Shown here: in pieces, positions 15,091 to 22,017 of the stretch
Numbering within the stretch: the stretch's first letter is position 1
Layout: every line of letters starts with the position of its first letter
Origin: Gallaecimonas kandeliae
Lineage (GTDB): Bacteria > Pseudomonadota > Gammaproteobacteria > Enterobacterales > Gallaecimonadaceae
Assembly: GCF_030450055.1 (NCBI RefSeq)
Contig: NZ_CP118480.1
Location: 737,415 to 801,414, forward strand
Reading direction: 5' to 3'
DNA length: 64,000 nucleotides
Made by a program: the position numbers and the translations under genes
The notes under the pieces: generated by a model
What the model saw: the letters and a program-made list of their open reading frames with translations, nothing else
The model's database searches: none
Told to the model about the DNA's origin: nothing

Positions 15091-15776
15091 AGCGGCTCGA
15101 CACTGTGCGCGTGCTACTGGTCGAGGACGAAGTCGAACTGGCCGAACTGCTGCGCGATTACCTGGTGCACGAAGGCTGCGAAGTGGAAATGCGCCACAGC
15201 GGCGATGGCGTCGTCGAGGCCATCCGCGAACGGCCGCCGCAGATGGTCTTACTCGACCTGATGTTGCCCGGCGTTGACGGCCTCACCCTCTGCCGCAAGG
15301 TGCGTGCGTTCTCCACTGTGCCCATCATCATGATCACCGCACGGGTGGAAGAGATTGACCGCCTGCTGGGGTTGGAGATCGGTGCCGACGACTACATCTG
15401 CAAACCGGTCCGCCCGCGTGAAGTGGTTGCCCGCGTCAAAGCCGTGCTGCGCCGAACCTTGCCGGACGGCTTTGATGCGCAGAACAAGGCACTGCAGATC
15501 GACGGCGAACGCTACCGCGCCTCGGTGAACGGCCAGGAACTGGATCTCACGCCGCTTGAATTCCGTCTGCTGCATCACCTGGCCCGCTCACCGGGCCGCG
15601 TCTATTCCCGGGATGAACTGCTCGGCGCCGTGCATGAAGCCGGCCGAGACGTCGGCGACCGGGCCATCGATACGCATATCAAGAATCTGCGCAAGAAGAT
15701 AAGCAAGCACCTGCCCGAAGACATGAATCCGATCCAGTCTGTATATGGGGTGGGATACAAGCTTGAGTTGGTGTGA
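15087..15776 (+). CDS. OmpR-family response regulator, BaeR-like (229 aa)
   Basis: The receiver domain has the acidic pocket VEDE (12-15), phospho-acceptor Asp57 in LLDLMLPG and the conserved Lys in ICKPVRP; the C-terminal winged helix is complete (LTPLEFRLLHHLARSPGRVYSR... DTHIKNLRKKI... SVYGVGYKLE). The run EEIDRLLGLEIGADDYICKP is very similar to BaeR of enterobacteria. It probably regulates envelope functions, perhaps including the lipoprotein protease upstream, but no target site is proven. The partner kinase has an unrelated input region, so it is not a standard BaeS. Confidence 0.88.
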   Translation: MKRLDTVRVLLVEDEVELAELLRDYLVHEGCEVEMRHSGDGVVEAIRERPPQMVLLDLMLPGVDGLTLCRKVRAFSTVPIIMITARVEEIDRLLGLEIGADDYICKPVRPREVVARVKAVLRRTLPDGFDAQNKALQIDGERYRASVNGQELDLTPLEFRLLHHLARSPGRVYSRDELLGAVHEAGRDVGDRAIDTHIKNLRKKISKHLPEDMNPIQSVYGVGYKLELV

Positions 15777-16444
15777 CATGAGCGTCGGGGAAGCAAAAGC
15801 CGCATTCGGGGTAACGGGGGCAGTCTCTTATAACTGGTCAGATCGGACAAAGCAGGCACTGCTGGCTGTCACAAAGCTCCCGAATGACCGGAACCGATAG
15901 ATACGCTCTATGCCCTTCCGAAACTCTGAACGGCGTCGGCGACCTTTTCACAACCAGCCGAACTTGTCGGGGGCTTGCTCTTGGGGCCCCTTTAAGTGAA
16001 GCGCCGGGATGGAAGTCGCGAGAGGGCAGTTGAGCCAAGGATGGCGAAACAGGCGAGTACGTGTCGGGACACGCGTACGAGCTGGTACCCGGTAAGCGGC
16101 TTACAGCACGGATCGAGCGTAACGCTGGGGTGGCCTTCTTTCGGTTCCTTTCTTTGGCCAAGCAAGAAAGGAACCCGCCCGCCGGTGCGGGAACCGGCTG
16201 TTCGCGTTCGCCTGCGTCAAAGCAGTGCTTTAGCCTCAAGGCTTACCCACTAGCAGTCAAACTGCTACCCACCATAAGCCCTGATCTCAAGAGGCAAAGC
16301 ATTAGGGAAAACTAAGGGAATAGGCCGTTACTGGCCTCGCAGGCCCCTCGGCAAAAATATCCGCCACCAATGTGATCCCAATCAGGCCAGGGCGCCAGAC
16401 AGGTGCAATAATCTGGTAATCAGACACTTATCGTGAGCCTCGCC
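15777..16444. other. Non-coding right flank of the accessory block
   Basis: About 670 bp without a convincing gene. The centre holds repeat copy C; the last 150 bp return to ordinary upstream sequence of the next host gene. No attachment site or direct repeat matching the left edge near 5 kb was noticed. Confidence 0.5.
15955..16190 (+). repeat. Mosaic intergenic repeat, copy C (3' module, forward)
   Basis: Contains CCCCTTTAAGTG, GGCGAGTACGTG, a GTGTC-GG-GACAC palindrome, CGCGTACGAG and GCGTAACGC in that order, the reverse complement of copy A. It ends in a hairpin GGTTCCTTTCTTTGG...CAAGCAAGAAAGGAACC (about 16141-16173). Copies A and C therefore flank the protease/two-component module as inverted repeats. 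Confidence 0.6.
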
Positions 16445-17449
16445 ATGTCCCCATCCCTCAAGCGTTGGTTGTTGTGGCTCATACTGCTGCTGGCGGCGCC
16501 GGCCCTGGCGGAGGGGGGGACGGACGACCAGGGTGACAAGGACTCGGACCTGCCGCCCTGGGCCATCGACAAGATCACCCCTGTGGTCGACACGGTCTCA
16601 GGCTGGGTGAATGACGTATCCCGCAATATCGACAGCTACTTCGGCTCGGACGATTACCTCAAGGTGGAGAACCATTCCTACCTGCGGCTCAGCGAGGAAT
16701 TGGTGCTACGCCAGCACCGCTCCGACGAGAACGACCTGGGGATCCGCTACAAGCTGCAACTGCCCACCACCCAGGAAAGGCTCAAGCTGATCATCGAGAG
16801 TGATCCCGAAGAGGGCCTGGGCACCCTGGAACAGCAGGCAGCCCAGGACTTTCGCACCGGCCGCTTCGACGGCGCCAAGGGGGCCGTTATCGGCCTGGAG
16901 GGCAAGGGCGCCAACGACAAGACGATGGGCTGGGAGAACCGGCTGTCCGGCGGTATCAAACTGCACCTGCCTGTAGACCCCTATGTGCGTTTCACCAACG
17001 AGCGGCTCTGGCAACTGGGCAACTCTCCCTGGACCTTGGAGGTGGACAACCGCCTGTCCTGGTTCAATTCCAAGGGCTACTCGGCGCGGACCCTGTGGGA
17101 CCTGGGCCGGCCCCTGAACGACAAGCGCTTCCTGCGTTTCGTGACCCAGTTCCAGTGGCAGGAGGACTACGACCGGCTGGAGTTCTACCAAAGGGCCGAA
17201 TACAACCAGCTGCTGGGCAGGCGCAGCGCCATGCGCTACTCGGCCGTGCTGCTGGGAGAGGGGGCCCACAACCCGCAGATCGACGACTACTACCTGGAGG
17301 CGCTGTACCGGCGCAACATCCATCACGGCTTCCTCTATGTGGACGTGGCGCCCTCTCTGCATTTCCCGAGGGAGGTCAACTTCGACCCCAGTTGGGAGAT
17401 CAAGCTGCGCCTGGAGATCTATTTCCGCGGCGATATAGTACGGCGCTAG
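16445..17449 (+). CDS. Hypothetical exported protein (334 aa)
   Basis: A signal peptide (KRWLLWLILLLAAPALA) precedes a mature protein with regularly spaced aromatic, charged beta-like segments (SYLRLSEELVLRQHR, LTLEVDNRLSWF-like, RFVTQFQWQ, EIKLRLEIYFRGD), suggesting an outer-membrane or periplasmic beta protein. I place the start at the ATG at 16445 (GTGAG upstream); a GTG at 16433 is an alternative. No family recognised. It is the first gene with host-like composition after the accessory block and ends at a strong bidirectional terminator. Confidence 0.65.
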   Translation: MSPSLKRWLLWLILLLAAPALAEGGTDDQGDKDSDLPPWAIDKITPVVDTVSGWVNDVSRNIDSYFGSDDYLKVENHSYLRLSEELVLRQHRSDENDLGIRYKLQLPTTQERLKLIIESDPEEGLGTLEQQAAQDFRTGRFDGAKGAVIGLEGKGANDKTMGWENRLSGGIKLHLPVDPYVRFTNERLWQLGNSPWTLEVDNRLSWFNSKGYSARTLWDLGRPLNDKRFLRFVTQFQWQEDYDRLEFYQRAEYNQLLGRRSAMRYSAVLLGEGAHNPQIDDYYLEALYRRNIHHGFLYVDVAPSLHFPREVNFDPSWEIKLRLEIYFRGDIVRR

Positions 17450-17475
17450 TCACAGGCCCAGAGCTTTGCCCAAGA

Positions 17476-17504
17476 AAAAGCCCCGGCAGTTGCCGGGGCT
17501 TTTG
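17476..17504. terminator. Bidirectional Rho-independent terminator
   Basis: A 9-bp GC stem (GCCCCGGCA/TGCCGGGGC) with AAAAA before and TTTT after serves the exported-protein gene on the plus strand and the EF-hand gene on the minus strand. Confidence 0.85.
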
Positions 17505-17518
17505 GTGAAAGGGGCCGC

Positions 17519-18253
17519 TCACCACTTCTTGCCCTTCTGGGCGTGGTAGGCCTCGAACTCTTCCTTGGAGATCTGGCCGTCGCCGTTGCTGTCCATGGCC
17601 TTGAAGCGCTCGTCCTGCTGCTTCTCCATCATCTTGGCCTTGTCTTCGCTCACCTTTTTCTTGCTGGCGTGGGCCATGTTGAACTCGTCACGGGAGATCA
17701 TGCCGTTGCCGTCCTTGTCGAAGGCGGCGAAGGAGGGCATGCCGCGCTTGCCCTTCATCATCTTGTCCTTGTCCTTGTCCTGCATGCGCTCATGCATCTT
17801 GTCCTTCTCCATCATGCCGCCGGACATCTGGCCTTTTTCCATCGTCTTGTCCTTGTCCTGCATGCGCTCATGCATCTTGTCCTTCTCCATCATGCCGCCG
17901 GACATCTGGCCTTTTTCCATCATCTGGCCCTTGTCCTTCATATCGCCCTTCATCTTGCCCTTATCCTTGGCCTTCTGGTCGTGCATCATCTTGCGGCCGG
18001 CAGCGAACTCTTCCTTGCTGAGGTTGCCGTCGCCGTTTTTGTCCATCTCCTGGAAGCTGGGCATCATCCAACCCTGCTTCATCTTGCCTTCCTTGTCCTT
18101 GCCGGCCATGTGCATCTGTTGCATGGCGTCGTACTCGGCTTGGCTGATCATGCCGTTGCCGTCCTTGTCGTAGTCCTTGAAGGACCAGCCTTTGGCCATG
18201 ACAGCGGGAGCCGCCAGCAGGGCCAGGGCTATCAGGGAATAACGCATCTTCAT
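17519..18253 (-). CDS. Exported EF-hand protein with Met/Lys-rich internal repeat (244 aa)
   Basis: After a signal peptide (MKMRYSLIALALLAAPAVMA) there are four calcium-binding loops of EF-hand type: DKDGNGMISQAE, DKNGDGNLSKEE, DKDGNGMISRDE and DSNGDGQISKEE. The middle carries two adjacent 26-residue units (MEKGQMSGGMMEKDKMHERMQDKDK-type, written here in part: MSGGMMEKDKMHERMQDKD), strongly Met- and Lys-rich. The start at 18253 has AGAGGA 8 nt upstream. It likely binds calcium in the periplasm; the Met-rich repeat might also bind metal, which is speculative. Monocistronic, flanked by terminators. Confidence 0.8.
   Translation of the reverse strand: MKMRYSLIALALLAAPAVMAKGWSFKDYDKDGNGMISQAEYDAMQQMHMAGKDKEGKMKQGWMMPSFQEMDKNGDGNLSKEEFAAGRKMMHDQKAKDKGKMKGDMKDKGQMMEKGQMSGGMMEKDKMHERMQDKDKTMEKGQMSGGMMEKDKMHERMQDKDKDKMMKGKRGMPSFAAFDKDGNGMISRDEFNMAHASKKKVSEDKAKMMEKQQDERFKAMDSNGDGQISKEEFEAYHAQKGKKW
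17768..17921. repeat. Perfect 76-bp tandem repeat inside the EF-hand gene
   Basis: Positions 17768-17843 and 17846-17921 are identical over 76 bp with a 78-bp period, i.e. 26 codons. Such perfect identity indicates a recent duplication and possible copy-number variation between strains. Confidence 0.85.
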
Positions 18254-18384
18254 CGGGTTTTCCTCTTGGTGTGGTACCGGCCCTGGCTGCTTGTTGGGTC
18301 GGCAAAAGATTGTGCATTCAAGAGCATAGGCCAAGATTTGCGCTTTGTTGCCAAAAGCGCTGGCCGGTTTAACGTCTTGCAAGA

Positions 18385-18410
18385 AAAAGCCCGGCGCTTG
18401 CCGGGCTTTT
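18385..18410 (-). terminator. Rho-independent terminator of the TonB receptor gene
   Basis: Stem AGCCCGGC/GCCGGGCT with an A-run on the left, read as T-run on the minus strand, just after the receptor stop codon; T-rich on the right as well. Confidence 0.8.
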
Positions 18411-18413
18411 GCC

Positions 18414-20885
18414 TTAGAAGGTCCAGTTGAGGCGGCCGTAGTAGTAACCGCCGTTGATGCCGAAGGGCAGGGTTTCCCAGCCGTACTGGAAGCCGGCCTC
18501 GGCGAAGACGCCCCCTTCCTCACCCCATTTGTCCGGGTACTGGTCGAAGAGGTTGTTGGCGCCGACGGTCAGCGACAGGTCGTTGGTGAAGTGGTAGCGG
18601 ATATAGAGATCGGTGAGCCACTTGCCGCCCCAGGTCTTCTTGATGCCGGTAAAGGCCGAGCCCGACACGGGGCCGTAGTAGTGGAAAGCCAGGTTGAAGT
18701 CCCAGTCGTCGTGGCTGTAGTTGTTGGTGATGGTCGCCGTCTTGCTGGGCTGGCCCTTCTCGATCCGCAGTTTCTGGGTGTCGGAGTAGAGCTGGTCGGC
18801 TGGGATCAGCGAGGAGGTGGAGTGGACGGCGCCGACGCTGGTGTCCACCCAGCTCAGGGCCAGGTTGAGGTTCCAGCGGTCACCCCCGTCCAGGTCCTTG
18901 CTGTAGTCGGTGACCAGATCCACTCCCTTGGTGGTGGTGTCGATGGCGTTGGTGAAGAACTGGGCGGCCCCCAGGCGGTTGTCGGCCAGCAGCTGGTTGA
19001 TGGCGGCGCTGCCGCCGCTGATGGCCTCGGACAGCACTATGCGGTCGTTGATCTTGATGCGGTAAGCATCGAGGGTGATGTTGAGGCCGTCCAGGGGGCT
19101 GGCCACCAGGCCCAGGCTGAGATCCTTGGAGGTCTCTTCCTTGAGCTGGTCTATGCCGAAGTCACGGGCCAGCTGGGAATTGTTGGCGACGGTGCCGGTT
19201 TCCACCAGGGTGCCGTTGACCAGATTGGTGAGCACCTGGCTGTAGTAGATCTGCTGCACGCCTGGGGCGCGGAAGCCGCTGGATAGGGTGCCGCGCAGCG
19301 ACAGCTTGTCGTTGATGGCGTAGCGGCTGGACAGCTTGTAGGTGAGGTTGTCGCCGGCGATGTCGTAATGCTCGAAGCGCAGGGCGCCGGCCACCAGCCA
19401 GTCGTCGTTGACGTCGTACTGGCTGTCCAGGTAGAGGCCGTAACTGTCGCGGTTGGCGTCCACTTCGGTGCTGGGCTTGAAGCCGGGGAAGCCCTGAATA
19501 CCGGGATCGGCTGTGCCGCCGACGTCGGTGTTGACGATATCGATGCTGCCATCGTCGGTACGGCCGTAAGCGTAGGACCAGAGATCCCCTTTCTTGATCT
19601 GGTAGTTGTCGCGCCTGGCCTCCAGGCCCATGGCCAGCATCAGCGGGTTGGTGGCGCCGATGTCGACGGGGCCGGCCAGATCCAGGTTGAAGGTGGTCTG
19701 GGTGAACTTGAGCTCGCCGTCGAAGGCGCTGGTGGGGGTCTCACCATAGATGCCGCCGCCTTGCTTGGGCTCGTAGTACCAGGAGACGTTGGCGGAATTG
19801 GCGGAGTTGAAGCGGAACTGGGACTGGCCGCGCACCAGGGAGGTGTCCCAGGTCCACTCGGTGCCGATACCGCCCTTGATGCCGACGGCCAGGGAGGCGT
19901 CCGTCACCTCGGTGTTGAGCTGGGGCAGGAAGCCCTGGGGATAGAGCTCGGGGATGACGCGGGGGTGGCCCACACCGCGGTAGAAGCCATAGCTCTGGCC
20001 TTCACGCTTGGACCAGCCGCCGAAGGCGTAGAAGTCGAGATCCTGGCCCAGGTTGTAGCCGGCGTTGGCCCATAGGTACTTGTTCTTGCTGTCGGCGTCG
20101 CCGATGCGAAGCCTTGTCACCGGCTGGTTGTTCTCGTCCCACCACTTGCCGATCAGCTCGCCGCCGGTGGACTCCAAGGTGGCGGGGGAGGCGCGGTTGG
20201 TGTCGCCCCTGTGGCGGTACTCGGCGGTGAGGTTGATAAAGCCCTTGCCGCCGATGTCGATGCCGTGGTTGACCGAGGCCACCTGGGTCTCGCCGTCGCC
20301 CTTGTAGGTCTGGCCCGTCTCCAGGCCCACTTCGGTGCGGTCCACGCCGTCCTTGAGCACTATGTTGATGACGCCGGCGATAGCGTCTGAGCCGTACTGG
20401 GCGGCGGCGCCGTCGCGCAGTATCTCGATGCGGGAGACGGCGCTCATGGGAATGGCGTTGATGTCATAACCGGCGCTGCCCTTGCCGATGGTCTCCTGGA
20501 CGTTGACCAGGGCCTGCTGGTGGCGGCGCTTGCCGTTGACCAGCACCAGTACCTGGTCAGGCCCCAGGCCGCGCAAGGTGGCCGGGCGGATGATGTCGGA
20601 GCCGTCGGAGACGGTGGTGGAGGAGAAGTTGAAGCTGGGGGCCAGGGCCTGCAAGGCCTTGCCCAGTTCGGTGGCGCCGGTTTTCTTGAGGTCATCCGCG
20701 GAAAGCAGATCCACGGGGGCCGGTGTCTCGGTGGCGGTGCGGGTGGAGAAGCGCGAGCCGACGGTGACGATGTGTTCAACGTCCTGGTCGGCGTTTTTCT
20801 TGTCCTTGTTCCCCTCGGCCAGGGCCTGTGGGTTCAGCAGTATGCCGAGGCTGGCCAAGGCCAGGCTGGAAAGCCGATATGACAT
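18414..20885 (-). CDS. TonB-dependent outer-membrane receptor (823 aa)
   Basis: A signal peptide ending QALA is followed by a TonB-box-like segment (EHIVTVGSRFSTRT), a plug domain (PVDLLSADDLKKTGATELGKAL... VLVLVNGKRRHQQALVN... IEILRDGAAAQYGSDAIAGVINIV) and a beta-barrel ending in a terminal Phe (YYGRLNWTF). The plug with GKRRH and DGAAAQYGSDAIAGV is typical of the large receptor group in Alteromonadales/Xanthomonadales relatives that import siderophores, vitamins or oligosaccharides; the ligand cannot be deduced. No inner-membrane transporter or sigma/anti-sigma genes adjoin it. Confidence 0.88.
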   Translation of the reverse strand: MSYRLSSLALASLGILLNPQALAEGNKDKKNADQDVEHIVTVGSRFSTRTATETPAPVDLLSADDLKKTGATELGKALQALAPSFNFSSTTVSDGSDIIRPATLRGLGPDQVLVLVNGKRRHQQALVNVQETIGKGSAGYDINAIPMSAVSRIEILRDGAAAQYGSDAIAGVINIVLKDGVDRTEVGLETGQTYKGDGETQVASVNHGIDIGGKGFINLTAEYRHRGDTNRASPATLESTGGELIGKWWDENNQPVTRLRIGDADSKNKYLWANAGYNLGQDLDFYAFGGWSKREGQSYGFYRGVGHPRVIPELYPQGFLPQLNTEVTDASLAVGIKGGIGTEWTWDTSLVRGQSQFRFNSANSANVSWYYEPKQGGGIYGETPTSAFDGELKFTQTTFNLDLAGPVDIGATNPLMLAMGLEARRDNYQIKKGDLWSYAYGRTDDGSIDIVNTDVGGTADPGIQGFPGFKPSTEVDANRDSYGLYLDSQYDVNDDWLVAGALRFEHYDIAGDNLTYKLSSRYAINDKLSLRGTLSSGFRAPGVQQIYYSQVLTNLVNGTLVETGTVANNSQLARDFGIDQLKEETSKDLSLGLVASPLDGLNITLDAYRIKINDRIVLSEAISGGSAAINQLLADNRLGAAQFFTNAIDTTTKGVDLVTDYSKDLDGGDRWNLNLALSWVDTSVGAVHSTSSLIPADQLYSDTQKLRIEKGQPSKTATITNNYSHDDWDFNLAFHYYGPVSGSAFTGIKKTWGGKWLTDLYIRYHFTNDLSLTVGANNLFDQYPDKWGEEGGVFAEAGFQYGWETLPFGINGGYYYGRLNWTF

Positions 20886-20970
20886 GGTGTCCCCCTGAAT
20901 GATCGCTCGTTTTGTTATGGGTATTTTTCACTGGCGTAAAACATACGATTAACAATCTAGCGGGGGCTCG

Positions 20971-20994
20971 TCGGCCTGCGGGAGAGCAGGCCGA
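20971..20994 (+). terminator. Orphan hairpin with T-rich tail on the plus strand
   Basis: TCGGCCTGC/GCAGGCCGA form a 9-bp stem with a 6-nt loop, followed on the plus strand by ACTTTTTGCTTTTTT. Both flanking genes read on the minus strand, so as a plus terminator it has no gene to serve; on the minus strand it could be an mRNA structure between the cupredoxin and receptor genes. Confidence 0.4.
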
Positions 20995-21022
20995 ACTTTT
21001 TGCTTTTTTATTTCGCCTTTGG

Positions 21023-21379
21023 CTAATTTACGACCAGGGTGCCGCGGTACATCTTCATCTGGCAGTGGAAGGGGTATTCTCCCGGCGCCAGGGGCGGCAG
21101 TTCCAAGGTGAAGGCCTTGTCCACCGGCAGCTCGGCGGCGACGTCGAGACCCTCGAACTGCACCCATTGGGCGCAGGGGGAAGGATCCTGGCGCAGGAAG
21201 GTCAGGCGGATCGGCTGGCCGGCGGGGCGCACCGGCCTTTCGGGCTCGTAGACGCCGCCGTCCACCACTATGGTCTGCTCGCCGCTGGCCTTGGTGGCCT
21301 TGGTGGCCTTGGGGTGGCGGGGCCAGAACCAGTAGATCACCAGGGCGATCAGCACCAGGCCCAGCAGATTGACTAACAT
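21023..21379 (-). CDS. Membrane-anchored cupredoxin-domain protein (118 aa)
   Basis: A single N-terminal helix (LVNLLGLVLIALVIYWFW) anchors a cupredoxin fold facing the periplasm. Likely copper ligands are the Cys in DPSPCAQWVQF and the C-terminal His-Cys-Met set in YPFHCQMKMYRGTL. Last gene of the copA operon: its ATG overlaps the methyltransferase end by 7 nt and has a strong AAGGAGG-type site inside that gene. Probably binds or passes copper in the periplasm. Confident for the fold, moderate for the role. Confidence 0.8.
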   Translation of the reverse strand: MLVNLLGLVLIALVIYWFWPRHPKATKATKASGEQTIVVDGGVYEPERPVRPAGQPIRLTFLRQDPSPCAQWVQFEGLDVAAELPVDKAFTLELPPLAPGEYPFHCQMKMYRGTLVVN

Positions 21380-22017
21380 GCGTCCTCCTTAATGGCGGTG
21401 AAGATAAGGCTTTCCAATTCCATCGACTGGCCCAGCACCATCAGGCTGGGCTCGGGCCGGCGCTGCCAGCGCACCGAGCCGAAGCCGGCGTCCTCCAGGG
21501 CCTTGGCCAGCTCGGGGCCTTCGAAGAAGTTGAAGCCCTTGGCAAACTGGGGCAGGCCGGCCATGACCCGCTTGGAGCGCACCCCCAGCACCAGGGTGCC
21601 GCCCACTTTCAAAGTTTGGTGCAGCCGCGCCAGGGCCGGTGCCAAGGGCTGCCAGAAGTAGGCGACGTTGACGGCCAGGGCCTTGTCGAAGGGAGTCTCG
21701 GCGTCGAAGTCCAGTAGGTTCCCCTGGCGAAAGTCGGCGCCGGGCACCAAGAGGGCGCGGGCCGCCGCCACCATGTCTGGGGACAGGTCCAGCCCCAGGT
21801 AGCGGGCCTGGGGGCGGCCTTGCAGCAGGGCCGGCACATGGCGGCCGTTGCCCGGCCCCACTTCCAGCAAGGATTCGCCGCCGGCCAGGGCCAGGGCCTC
21901 CAGGCAATAGCCGATGTGGGTGGCGTTGTTCTCGTTCATGACCTCGGCCACCTTGAGCCCAAAGGCGCCGCTGGGGGTCCTGAGCTGGCGGCCTAGCTCC
22001 AGGAAATCCACGCTCAT
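21373..22017 (-). CDS. Class I SAM-dependent methyltransferase in the copper operon (214 aa)
   Basis: Motif I LLEVGPGNGRHV (about 49-60) and the following YLGLDLSPDMVAAAR are typical of small-molecule class I methyltransferases. The start overlaps the copA stop by 4 nt (ATGA) and the end overlaps the cupredoxin start, so the three genes are translationally coupled. The substrate is unknown; involvement in copper tolerance rests on context only. No signal peptide, so cytoplasmic. Confidence 0.8.
   Translation of the reverse strand: MSVDFLELGRQLRTPSGAFGLKVAEVMNENNATHIGYCLEALALAGGESLLEVGPGNGRHVPALLQGRPQARYLGLDLSPDMVAAARALLVPGADFRQGNLLDFDAETPFDKALAVNVAYFWQPLAPALARLHQTLKVGGTLVLGVRSKRVMAGLPQFAKGFNFFEGPELAKALEDAGFGSVRWQRRPEPSLMVLGQSMELESLIFTAIKEDAC

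Noticed and set aside
17768..17921. Tandem repeat as a CRISPR array
   Set aside because: It is two adjacent 78-bp units that keep reading frame within the EF-hand gene; there are no spacers.
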